Assembly: GCF_964340395.1 (NCBI RefSeq)
Contig: NC_135567.1
Location: forward strand, 2,218,109 to 2,282,108
Direction of reading: 5' to 3'
Length of the DNA: 64,000 bases
Source of the DNA: Glandiceps talaboti
Lineage: Eukaryota; Hemichordata; Enteropneusta; Spengelidae
A program made the position numbers and the translations under genes. Below are positions 11,740-22,394 of the stretch, in pieces (within the stretch, counting starts at the first letter, position 1; each line of letters opens with the position of its first letter). Under the pieces are notes generated by a model that did not search any database, was not told where the DNA came from, and saw only the letters and a list, made by a program, of their open reading frames with translations.

Positions 11740-13258
11740 ATAGCTATCAGAAATATTAACAGCCATATGTGAGCAAAGTAAAAAGCAAGCCATCGACAGA
11801 GGCATGAAGAAACATTGACTGATATAAAGCTCTGGATAGAACTTGAAGTTGCGAGTTGTTGGCACTTAAAGTGCAATTACCAATTTGTACAAAAGTCCAA
11901 CCTTGTCAATATAACAGTAAAGAAGTCATTATTAATAATTACCAACAGAATTTGAATTTTAAAAACTAATGAGTTGCGATTCATCTAGTGTAATGTAAGT
12001 GTTTCTCAAAAAAATAAAAAAAATAAAAAAGGAACTACAAGCTATACCCTCCCGCCTATAAAAAATCTTATAATCTTAAAAAAAATGTTAAAAAATAAAA
12101 ATAAAATGGAATAAGTTAAAATAAAATGTTAAAAAATAAAAATAAAATGGAACTACATGCTAACCCCCCCCCCCCCAACGCCTGTAAAACAATCTTCTAG
12201 TCTTAAAAAAAATAAAATAAAATAAAATAAAAATAAAATGGAACTACAAGGTACCCCCCCCCCTTTAGAGCAATCTTCTAGAGTCTCAGTATTTTGCCAT
12301 GGACTAGAAGTAGAAGCTTGAAGACATTCATGCGTTTCGCTTGATCAGTGTTGCTTTTGCTTGATCACTGCGCTCATAAAACCAAATTATTCGCAACAGG
12401 CATCATTTTAATACAGTGTAAGTTCTCCGTGAAGGCTGTCATTATAATGAACATGCGTACGGTGGATGAGCAGAGGAGTTTACATTTAACAAACAACCAA
12501 ACTGGTCATTGACCGTTAACCTTATGTAACATGTGTAAAGAGAGGGAAGTATGGTTGACCAAAGTAGATCTCTTAGGAAATGACATGCCTATAGCAGCAA
12601 CCTTAAAATGTGAATTCCCTGTCAAGTAACTCGATAACAGCGGCAAATACGTGTTTATTTCTGAATTTTACGACGGGATTGTGGTGTTCCACTCGCCAAA
12701 GTGACCAAGTAAGTAATATTTACTCAGTATTGCATGCCTTGTGCAGTCGAGGAATCCATGATTAACTGCTTTATTTTTTTCTTAGCCTTAATGTAGAATT
12801 ACTTTGTCACTGTCTAAATTTACTGAACCTTTTCTGAGATTTCCTTACACTGATTGCCATGAACAGCACAGTAGATCCTAGCTCTTGAAATATGCACTCT
12901 GAGAACTCCGACGCATGGACTGAGATGTGTCAAATATGGCAGTGAATGCATACTTTTTCTGTATTTTATTTACTTATCTTTGTATGCTTTACCATGCTCG
13001 CTAAAGCATGATGTTACGCAATAAAGATTGATTGATTGTAATACTTTAAGTTTTTACACTCTTTATGGAACGGTGTTACGATGGCCTATGTAATATTTTT
13101 TGTGCAATATTAGTTGTGTTTTCTCTAAGCTTAGAATAGAATAGAACAATCAATTATAGTCTGACATGTATGAAAGTAACACTTCATTGTAGAAGACACT
13201 GAACAAATTGTATGTCGAGTTGTAACTGGCACTATAATTTTGTCTGTTTATCTCCACA
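11740..13258 (+). other. 5' part of the inserted element: A-rich repeats, LINE tail, possible leader exon
   Basis: Contains A-rich low-complexity sequence with C-runs (about 12005-12260). A stretch at about 12640-12709 ends at a good donor (ACCAA|GTAAGT) and might be a leader or first exon of the BEN-like gene, but it has no usable ATG in frame. A LINE tail lies at 12965-13038. Confidence 0.35.
12965..13038 (+). repeat. 3' tail of a CR1/L2-like LINE
   Basis: TTTGTATGCTTTACCATGCT, then related sequence and AATAAAGATTGATTGATTG. Apart from a few substitutions this matches the reverse complement of the tail of the minus-strand LINE at 42206-42275. It is a short 5'-truncated insertion of the same or a sister family with an (ATTG)n end. 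Confidence 0.6.
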
Positions 13259-13259
13259 G

Positions 13260-14433
13260 GGTACAAAGTCCATGAGACCACTTGTGATTCTAACAGAACA
13301 CCCTGTTGAGTATAGTGATGTAAAAGTTAGTTCTGTTGGTCTGTTCGATGCAGAAAATAATGCTGCTAAAGCTAAGGATTATCGTGGTGAGTTGATTTTA
13401 ATAATAACTTGTGTGGTCACCATACATGAGTGGAACAAATAACACATTTGTAAGTGATTGATGAATTTCTAACAAACCTTAAACAGTGTTAATCTTGCTG
13501 CATCATAGCAAAATAATTCTTGATTAACAGTGAACATTAAACAAGTAGAGATGGGTGGGGGGGGGGTTGAGTATGAAATTCTTTGAATCTTCTCCTTTTA
13601 CATGTTATATGTAAACAATGTGAATGATTTAACATTAAGAGTTGATTTTTTGAACAAACTACTTCAATGCCAACACCTCATTTAGGTAGATTGTGCTGAA
13701 AGTTGGAGTGTCTAACCACAATCTTGGTGTGTATTGTGAAATTAACGGTTTCTAGATGACAAGTAATATGTTTAACCTCAAATTTAAACATGAATCCTCC
13801 TTTATTATGGAAGAATTCTGGGAGAGTCTGTGTTGACACATTAAGATGTGATTTAAAAAGTGTATTACTGCCTGAGGTTTCATATATCTTGCATGTATTT
13901 TCGATATATTTCAGGATCGCTCATGAATTCTGTTCTTGGCCTTGTTTTTACAAGGCAAGAACTAATGAATAGCTGTGGTGTCAGGGTTTAAGGAGAGGCA
14001 AGGAGCGGCACAACTTACCTGTCCTAGATGTTCATAATATTGATACAGTCAGAGGTATGTTATATTTATATATATTTATATAAAATTATGATAGGTAATT
14101 TCTAATAATATTGCAAATCTTGTATCTGTGAACTGATCTTGTTACAATATATTTTTTTCAAAATGAACAATTATTTCCTAAATGTACCACATACAATTCA
14201 TGAAATTAAAACAGAAAGTGGAATGTATTTGGCGTAGTTGTACAAGAAAATGTACCACAAAATTACTCCATGTGCCTACATGTACATGTATCAGCAGTTT
14301 CTAAACTTTTGTGTATACTTACATACAGTGTACATCAGTATCATACATTGAGTGATTATATATATTTTCTTTTTCTTTCAGTGTACCTTGCTGCAAAAGC
14401 TAAAGATACAACTTGGACGTGATGCCTAATAAA
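13260..14433 (+). pseudogene. Three-exon BEN-domain-like gene, frameshifted
   Basis: Exons 13260-13386 (acceptor TCTCCACAG, donor G|GTGAGT), 13915-14054 (acceptor ATATTTCAG, donor AG|GTATGT) and 14382-14422 (acceptor TTTCTTTCAG) join in consistent phases (1 and 1). They end in TGA at 14420, with AATAAA at 14428. Exon 1 encodes RPLVILTEHPVEYSDVKVSS and more. Exon 2 begins SLMNSVLGLVFTRQELMNSC and, after a one-base frame loss, continues to LPVLDVHNIDTVR. The helix pattern (leucine-rich helix, F-T-x-x-E-L, then L-D-x-x-x-I) is what I associate with BEN domains, which bind DNA in chromatin regulators. The match is moderate and made by eye. The gene lies wholly inside the TA-flanked element, so it is cargo or the element's own accessory gene. 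A short or atypical unrelated helical domain is the alternative. Confidence 0.4.
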
Positions 14434-15235
14434 ACTTTCAATGAAAAAATCCCAGCAGAGGTCGGTAATTCAAAATGGTACTGAAATGCTTTAATTGAAA
14501 AAAAAAAGTAAATATAAAGAGGAAAAAAATTGACTATAAAGAGGAAAAAAATTGACACCCCCCCCCCCCCAAAAAAAAAAAAAAAAATTCTAGCGTATTG
14601 GTGAGATTGTTCATGAAAACATATGAACTTTCAATGAGTTTCAGTGCCTAATTTTGAAATACTGATCTGTGTTCAATATTGATAATAAGTGACAATTTTG
14701 TAACATTCATTATTTTGAAAATGTTTCAATGTCTTCTTCTGACTTATTGAACTATGGTACAATATTGATTTCCAATTACATTATTTGTAACTTTTGATTG
14801 TCTTATTGAGCTGTTGTTCCTTATACTGCCTCTCCTGACATTTATATTTCAAACAACGTCGATTCTGATTTTCAATGGTTCCTATTATCAGATATGTGTT
14901 GCACCAATCTGATTTTTTTTAAAAATGAAATAAATATAGTATTATCACTTAAATTTGTTTCGTTTACAGTGGTATATGCTTTTGTATGGCTTCTACTTAC
15001 AGAACTTTGTGCATTTTGGGGAAAATATTGTTTGATAGTCAAGGTATTTGTAGCTATTTAAAGATCCCAGCTAACAATCATTTACTAAGTTGCTAGTGCA
15101 TATTTCTCTACTACATCTTGATGGTAAGAGTGGTTGCTAACCAGTTTATTATTGAAGCATACTTGGCTTGCAACTGACAGACACTCGTACACTCAAGGTT
15201 GGATATTTTGACAAGTACAATAACTTGAACAGAAT
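14434..15235. other. Anonymous AT-rich sequence
   Basis: Downstream of the BEN-like gene. It contains C-run/A-run tract at about 14556-14588 and no supported exon. Confidence 0.5.
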
Positions 15236-15751
15236 ATCTATCAGCAGGTACGTGATAGCTATCAGATGGTAAGTAAGCCTTCTCTTATCATAGTTCATGC
15301 TCTGAGAATAGCTATCGGAAGGCTAATTCGTGTTCTGAGAATAGCTATCGGAAGGCTTAGCTATATATCTCTCGTCATGTAGAATACCCCCTAAGAATGG
15401 ATAGCTATCGATAGGAAAATAGCTATCTACGGGTATGTGATAGCTATCAATGGCTGAGCAATCCACCTCATTTACATAAAATGATAGCTATCAATGATAG
15501 CTATCAATGATAGCTATCGACGGCTAAGTTAGCCTTCTCATTTAAATAATTCGTGCTCTCACAGAGCTAAGGTATAGCTATCGGAAGGCTAACTAGCTCT
15601 CGATGGCTAAGTAGATACCTGCCTCTGCTGTGTCTGAGGGTTATCACCACCTTGATGATAGCTATCAAAAGTCTTCCTTGGATAGCTATCGAAGGGTAGT
15701 CTTTGATAGCTTTCTGAGAGCTAATGGAAGCTTTCCTGTTTGGTGAGGGTA
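15236..15751 (-). repeat. Right subterminal GATAGCTATC cluster, TIR and TA
   Basis: At least a dozen GATAGCTAT(C) blocks, several in tandem (15482-15520). They are followed by CTGAGAGCTAATGGAAGC and the terminal GTTTGGTGAGGG, then TA at 15750-15751. It mirrors the left end in inverse orientation, but the motif density is higher here. Confidence 0.65.
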
Positions 15752-16494
15752 GTGCTATGAATACAAAGCCTGTGTGCAGTAGTGTGTAGTGATATGAATA
15801 CAAAGCCAGTATGTAGTAGTATGTAGTGCTATGAATATAAAGCCTGTGTGCAGTAGTGTGTAGTGCTTAGAATACAAAGACAGTATGTAGTAGGATGTAG
15901 TGCTATGAATATAAAGCCTGTGTGCAGTAGTGTGTAGTGCTATGAATATAAAGCCAGTGTGTAGTAGTATGTAGTGCTATGAATACAAAGACAGTATGTA
16001 GTAGTTTGTAGTGATATGAATACAAACCAGTATGCAGTAGTATGTAGTGATATGAATACAAATCCAGTGTGTAGTAGTATGCAGTGATATGATTACAACG
16101 CCAGTATGGAGTAGTATGTAGTGATATGAATACAAAGCAAGTGTGTAGTAGTATGTAGTGATATGATTACAACACCAATATGGAGTAGTATGTAGTGATA
16201 TGAATACAAAGCCAGTCTGGAGTAGTATGTAGTGATATGAATACAAACCGGTATGCAGTAGTATGTAGTGATATGAATACAAATCCAGTGTGTAGTAGTA
16301 TGCAGTGAGATGATTACAACGCCAGTATGATGTAGTATGTAGTGATATGAATACAAAGCCAGTATGTAGTAGTATGTAGTGCTATGAATACAAAGCTAGT
16401 GTTTAGTAGTATGTAGTGCTATGAATACAAAGCTAGTGTTTAGTAGTATGTAGTGCTATAAATACAAAGCCAGTATGTAGTAGTATGTAATGCA
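15752..16494. repeat. 37-bp minisatellite, array 2
   Basis: About 20 units, with a distinctive subtype reading GATATGATTACAACGCC. It continues array 1 across the inserted transposon. The 87-101-codon minus-strand frames here come from the repeat. Confidence 0.95.
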
Positions 16495-17456
16495 AATTGT
16501 GTGTATGCTTATATATTGAGGGTCTATGGTGTATGCCAGTCTTTATTCCGAAGGCCGTTGAATTGATTGCTGTTAAATTTAGTGCAGTGTAACTATTATG
16601 TGTGCAGAAAATTCAGATGTGTAATAAATTGTGATATGTAAGAATGTTTGGTACTTTTCAATCTCCATATCTCGGAGTGATTTACTACATTATCTTTCCT
16701 TCATGACAGTTTAGTATGTATACTAATATTAGTAGTTCAACTATTATGTTTGTTGAGTCAGGAGTCGCCATAGTCACCTTCAGAAGGGATTTCTGCCCTC
16801 ACACTTTGATGTTGTGTAAAAACTCATTAATATTCATAAAGCGGGGACTGAGAAGGGGAATTCCCTATACGTTTACCTCATTGTGGTGACTCACTGGCGT
16901 TTGAACACCAATTGAAAATAGAAACATTCCCTATCTGTGCATTTCACACATATCGGTTACACGCTAAGGCTTATCAGACTAATAACAAAAAGTGCATAAC
17001 ATTGATTGAACCCATGTCAACTTCGACAATGACATGTTTGTGAGGGATTGGTTTATAAAAGAGGGAAAGACGCACCAGAAGTCTGTTACCAAGCAAGCCA
17101 GCTACTACTGAACTTTATTCAACTATAACTAATATTTACATAGGTAAATTATTGAAACTGTAATGTTTCAAAATGAATCATTGATTAAACTACTCTGATA
17201 AGCTAGGCATGTTGACCTTACTTGTTCATCTAGTCGAGTAAACAATATTGCATATGTGCTACCTTGCTAGTATCCATGGTGATTGTCCAACAGACTAAAC
17301 ATTACAGTACAACTCGATTTTTACACAGCTACACACATGCGAAAAAGGAATTACAACTTCCTATATACGACTTATGTTCACGTGTTCACCAATAAACAAC
17401 ATCTCTTTGCCCTCGGGTATCTAAAATACACCTGTAGCCGTGAGCGTCTTTGCATG
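16495..17456 (+). repeat. Duplicated unit, copy A (first part)
   Basis: First 0.96 kb of a low-copy unit that recurs at 22395-23455 (copy B) and 25757-26797 (copy C). The copies are nearly identical over long stretches. Copy A lacks about 72 bp present in B and C. In B the missing segment is bounded by direct repeats of TTGTGGTG, so a slippage-type deletion explains it. Homology to B stops at GCATGC (17451-17456) and resumes at 20346. Confidence 0.9.
16855..17143 (+). promoter_or_regulatory. kappaB-like site, TATA box and leader exon, copy A
   Basis: GGGGAATTCCC (16855-16865) fits the NF-kappaB/Rel consensus. TATAAAAG (17054-17061) lies 189 bp downstream. About 30 bp further a transcript start would begin an exon without ATG that ends at a donor (ATAG|GTAAAT, 17143/17144). 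The same arrangement occurs in copies B and C. The protein or RNA made is not visible. Confidence 0.4.
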
Positions 17457-18801
17457 CGCTGAGCACTGTATAAGACCCGGATGTTGTCAGCAAGTCTACC
17501 TCTGCCTGAAGATTCTTAAAATCGGCAAAGTGTATATACTTTTGAGTATATCTTTTTTTAAGTTGCGTCTGTGGTGTTATCTATTTTAGTCAAGATGTTA
17601 ATTAATTATGTCGTCGATCGTAAGATGTTGTGTATTTGGGGTTTGATTTTGTGGTTTTTGAATTGTTGTGGTTTCACTAGAATCCTTTGGCTTAAAGTTG
17701 TAAAATTGTTAAAAATTGCCATTTTTTTCAATATTTAGAAATCAAATTTTGCCTTTGGTAACATATTCTATGCACTAAGTCACATCGATTCTTCATTGAC
17801 TTGGTTGATGTTGATTGCTGGGAAAATTGTAATTTAAAAAAAAAATATATATTTTTTTGTGTGTACGTACACCAATGTTTATGGTCAAAAGATGTGTACT
17901 TGATGTGTGACGTCACAGAGTGTGACGTATCATTCGTACATGCTCACAATATTGTTGCTTATAAACAACATGGTGTCGAACATGATCAATGTCACAGGTA
18001 ATGTGGAACTGCTCCATTCCGCTAGTAAAAACAAGTGGGAGAAAAGAAATGAGGGCAAAATCAACATTTTTAGTGAGATACACCGATAGAATGCAGTCAA
18101 AGAAGAAACTGGTCTGACAAAACACGTGGACGTTGCAAGATTGCTGTTAGATAGGCGAGTCTAAAATCAGTACATGATAATAGTACCGTAATAGCAGGAT
18201 TTTTATGTAGTGAATTTGTGCGATATCAGAACTAAAGCATTTTCACTCTTAAATATTTATTTGCCTAAACACCTCTATATTATCGACATTTTACTGTATT
18301 CTGATAACAAATACTCCACGGCATATCTGGAGAACCTCGTCCCTATGAACACCAGCCCCAACCACGTCACGACAACTAACGCGACCCAGCAGTGAATTGT
18401 AATAATAATCAGACTATGTAGTCATGCAAGTAAACTCAGGGCAGTTTGATATATTGTGGAATTTTGCTGGAAATAAAAAACATGCCCACATGGCTTTCTT
18501 ATAGCGATAATCTTGACGACATTATCTTATACATTTATGATTACATGTACGCGAACCGGGATGTGATGATGCACTGCAGCCTAAAAATGGAAAATGTTAT
18601 CATATGATCGCACGTCAAGTATCGAAGTCTATGCATTCGGAGAGGGGTGTGTGTCAAACTATTTAGCGAGATGGGCGTTTGCTTACGTTCGTTCCATAAA
18701 TATTTGTAATAGATTTCCCGAGTGGAGCCACTTTCTCCTGATAACGATCGGTACCATTGTCAAAATGAACGCATGTCACGAACGAGAAGCACAGTAAGGC
18801 C

Positions 18802-19348
18802 ATGCAGCGTATGTTTTTACTGGGGAGGCTACGGAGTTTTGACGTTAGTGAGAATGGTCTTGAAAATGTATACAAGAGTTTTATAGAAAGTATGCTAAGT
18901 TCTAACATTTCAGTATGGTATTGCAACTTGAGTGTTAAACATAAAAATAAATATGGCTAGGAAAATAATTGGTAAGAAATAGTCAGCTCTATGACCTCTA
19001 CAAACTCTCCGTCCGCAGGAAAGTCCAAGGAATTGTTAGTGATACCTGACATCCTTTGTACTCGCAGTTTGATTTGATACCTTCAGGAAGACGATATAGA
19101 GTACCTTTAACTCGTAAGATTTTTTTAAAATCATTTTAACCATGTGCAATAACCACACTGAACTCAGACCTGTGATTTAAGCTTCTGACAATTTCAGATC
19201 TAGGATATTTTTCTAGAAGATTGTAACTGATTTCTATCGCTACTACTGTGTTTACGTTACTGTAATTATTTATACTGTATATATGTCATTTAATATGCAT
19301 TTTATATTTTGGTGAAGTGAAAGGAAAACTTCCGTAAATTGACAATAA
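18802..19348 (+). pseudogene. 3' end of a LINE reverse-transcriptase ORF
   Basis: The translation carries a signature typical of the end of CR1/L2-like LINE ORF2: LRSFDVSENGLENVYKSFIE, then ISVWYCNLSVKHKNK, SQLYDLYKLSVRRKVQGIVS, HPLYSQFDLIPSGRRYRVPL, and finally CAITTLNSDL before TGA. Frames shift at least once and stops interrupt it (for example before HPLYSQ). It is a 5'-truncated dead copy. Its 3' end is GACAATAAAG followed immediately by the pentanucleotide satellite. Confidence 0.7.
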
Positions 19349-20233
19349 AGTTCTATTCTATTCTATTCTATTCTATTCTATTCTATTCTATTCTATTCTA
19401 TCCTATCATATTCTATCCTATTCTATTCTATTCTATTCTATTCCATTCCATTCCATTCCATTCCATTCCATTCCATTCCATCCTATCCTATCCTATCCTA
19501 TTCATTCCATTCCATTCCATCCTATCCTATCCTATCCTATCCTATTCCATTCCATTCCATTCCATCCTATCCTATCCTATCCTATCCTATCCTATTCTAT
19601 TCCATTCCATTCCATTCCATTCCATTCCATTCCATCCTATCCTATCCTATCCTATCCTATTCCATTCCATTCCATCCTATCCTATCCTATTCTATTCTAT
19701 CCTATCCTATTCTATTCTATTCTATCCTATTCTATTCTATTCTATTCTATTCTATTATATTCTATTCTATTCTATCCTATCCTCTTCTATTCTATTCTAT
19801 TCTATTCTATTCTATTCTATTCTATTCTATTCTATTCCATTCCATTCCATTCCATTCCATTCCATTCCATTCCATTCCATTCTATTCTATTCTATTCTAT
19901 TCTATTCTATTCTATCCTATCCTATCCTATCCTATCCTATCCTATCCTATCCTATCCCATTCCATTCCATTCCATTCCATTCCCTCCTATCATATTCTAT
20001 TCTATCCTATTCTATTCTATTCTATTATATTCTATTCTATTCTATTCTATTCTATTCTATTCTATTCTATTCTATTCTATTCTATTCTATTCTATTCTAT
20101 TCCATTCCATTCTATTCTATCCTATTCTCTTCTATTCTATTCTATTCTATTCTATTCTATTCTATTCTATTCTATTCTATTCTATTCTATTCCATTCTAT
20201 TCTATTCTACCCTATTCTATTATATTCTATAAG
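19349..20233. repeat. Pentanucleotide satellite (TTCTA / TTCCA / TCCTA)
   Basis: About 177 units in alternating blocks of TTCTA, TTCCA and TCCTA. It starts exactly where the LINE 3' end stops, so it probably expanded from the LINE's own tail. The 297-codon frame through it is a by-product of five-base periodicity. Confidence 0.95.
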
Positions 20234-20345
20234 AAATACAGAAATGGGTTTTTGCCGAGTTAGCATGCAGCCACATCCGTTACAAAATAGAAATGTGTCT
20301 CTGTAATTGTCAATTGAACTTTAAATATTGCGCACTAATTACTAG

Positions 20346-21491
20346 CTTGTAACATCAGTAAGTTGCCGTCCTGAAAATTCCTGCGATGCCTGTAAAAGTT
20401 GCCAATACGATTGAACGATTGGCTCATCACATAACCACTCGTTGACAAGATCACGTGACCTTACGTATGTAGTAGACTGTAGTGTTTTATATATTTGTGT
20501 ACAATGAATCTCATCGTGTGTAAACAGTGAAACACGTCTACAATTTGGCATCAGGGGATCCTCAAAGCTGTGTAGGATGTTTAAAAACCGAGAGTTGCAG
20601 GTACAAATAAATGAGGTAACATCTACAGTAAGTGTAACGCCTTGCTTGGGATGTGGGCTTATCGTCCAAGTCGCAGTTGTCCGTCATTTGTTTTCCGTCA
20701 AGTATATAGTTCTGATGACTAAACAAACGGAAAAAAAGTCTCTTGAATTCAGGAACTTGTGTTTTGGTGTTGGTGAATAATTAAACCATGTTTTTGTCGC
20801 ATTCAAGTGGTTGTTTTTGTCATTTATTGTACATTACTCCCTGGCCAGGTGGGTTACTTGGCAATACATTTATTTTAGAACAACATGCATCTCTCGCCAT
20901 GAGTGTTTGCTATTGGTATAAGGCAGCTCTTATCATGGGTGTAAACACCACATGTAAATGTCGCATATTTGAATAATTCTGAGGGACACACAATCTAACG
21001 CTTTCTTGACGGCAGTTTGCAGGAGCATTGTCCCATTTTGAAAGATTTTTTACGTTCTATGAAACAAACTGATTGATTTTCAACTAATATGTGTATCAAG
21101 TTACCATCCTACGACATTCACAAACAATTCGTGCATGATTTATGACCTGTGTGTTTCTCGGAGTACAGAAAAAATGTTGAAAACAAGAGCCCGAAGCTAG
21201 TGCTCCGTACAACAGATCGAATTTCCCGTATTTGCATGAATTACCCAGAATCCTTTTTATGTACGACAGTTTCGTAAGCATTATAGGCACTCAGTTCTTG
21301 TACAACAGGCAGTGGTTGCCAGGGCGACCTACACTGGGGTTTTCTACCACAGTAGTAGTTTACCTTCCAATATGGGGCCAGATCAATAGTTCAATGTAGG
21401 ATAAAACACTTAATTCCTCAGAGCTCCCCCCCCCCGTAATAAATTGACCGAAATTGAAAATTGTTTCAGACAGCAAAATAAACTTCAAATA
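20346..21491 (+). repeat. Duplicated unit, copy A (second part)
   Basis: Corresponds to 23456-24550 of copy B. It includes TCACGTGACC and ends with a C-run and TTGTTTCAGACAGCAAA before array 3. Minus-strand frames at 20342-20551 and 21096-21290 recur in the other copies but show no sign of selection. Confidence 0.85.
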
Positions 21492-22394
21492 AGTATTTAG
21501 TAGTATGAAGTACTATTGAAATAAAGCCAGTATGTAGTAGTATGTAGTGCTATGAATACAAAGCCAGTATGTAGTAGTATGTAGTGCTATGAATACAAAG
21601 CCAGTATGAAGTAGTATGTACTGCTATAAATACAAAGCCAGTATATGTAGTAGTATGTATACACTAGTGCTATGAATACAAAGCTAGTATATGTAGTAGT
21701 GTGTAGTGCTATGAATATAAAGCCAGTATGTAGTAGTGTGTAGTGCTATGAATACAAAGCCGGTATGTAGTAGTATGCAGTGCTATGAATACAAAGCCAG
21801 TATGTAGTAGTATGTAGTGATATGAATACAAAGCCAGTATGTAGTAGTATGTAGTGCTATGAATACAAAGCCAGAATGTAGTAGTATGTAGTGCTATGAA
21901 TACAAAGCCGGTATGTAGTAGTATGTAGTGCTATGAATACAAAGCCAGTATGTAGTAGTATATGTAGTGCTATGAATAGAAATCCGGTATGTAGTAGTGT
22001 GTAGTGCTATAAATACAAAGCCAGTATATGTAGTAGTATGTATACACTAGTGCTATGAATACAAAGCTAGTATATGTAGTAGTGTGTAGTGCTATGAATA
22101 TAAAGCCAGTATGTAGTAGTGTGTAGTGCTATGAATACAAAGCCGGTATGTAGTTATATGTATTGCTATACATACAAAGCCAGTATGTAATAGTATGTAG
22201 TGCTATGAAGGCCAAGCCAGTATGTAGCAGTATGCAGTGATATGAATCACTACAAAGCCAGTATGTAGTAGTATGTAGTGCTATGAATACAAAGCCAGTA
22301 TGTAGTAGTATGTAGTGTTATGAATACAAAGCCAGTGTGTAGTTATATGTATTGCTATGAATACAAAGCCAGTATGTAGTAGTATGTAGTGCTA
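21492..22394. repeat. 37-bp minisatellite, array 3
   Basis: About 24 units between copy A and copy B. It contains local duplications, including a block with ATGTATACACTAGTGC seen twice (about 21655 and 22043). Confidence 0.95.

Larger units (their letters stand above)
11368..15749. mobile_element. 4.38-kb DNA transposon inserted in the 37-bp minisatellite (TA duplication)
   Basis: Seen: the ends are CCCTCACCAAAC at 11368 and its reverse complement GTTTGGTGAGGG ending at 15749. Beyond these 12 bases the inverted match continues imperfectly for about 30 more (shared blocks AGCTCTC and AGCTATC). Both ends abut TA (11366-11367 and 15750-15751). Removing the element and one TA restores a continuous minisatellite unit exactly, so the boundaries are secure. 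Both subterminal zones are packed with GATAGCTATC and AAGGCTAA motifs. The interior carries a spliced, broken BEN-like gene. Known: TA duplications are typical of Tc1/mariner and some other superfamilies, but the CCCT terminus is not typical of mariner. No transposase was recognised, so the superfamily is left open. Confidence 0.75.
17457..20345. other. 2.9-kb insertion within copy A
   Basis: Absent from copies B and C at the same point. It holds anonymous sequence (17457-18801, no supported exon), a decayed LINE end (18802-19348), a pentanucleotide satellite (19349-20233) and about 110 bp of other sequence. I found no clear terminal repeats or target duplication, so it could be an insertion into A or, less likely, shared deletions in B and C. 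Confidence 0.6.

Noticed and set aside
19339-20232. 297-codon frame rich in Phe/Tyr/Ile/Leu/Ser
   Set aside because: Pure pentanucleotide repeat; reading frame cycles through the same five codons.
20342-20551. 69-codon minus-strand frame, recurring near 23455 and 26800
   Set aside because: Its 5' part differs between copies by frameshifts, and no domain is seen. A duplicated non-coding segment explains it.
21096-21290. 64-codon minus-strand frame repeated in all three unit copies (also 24170-24364 and 27180-27374)
   Set aside because: The four differences I found between copy C and copies A/B all change the amino acid, which is not what selection on a protein would leave. Conservation simply reflects recent duplication.
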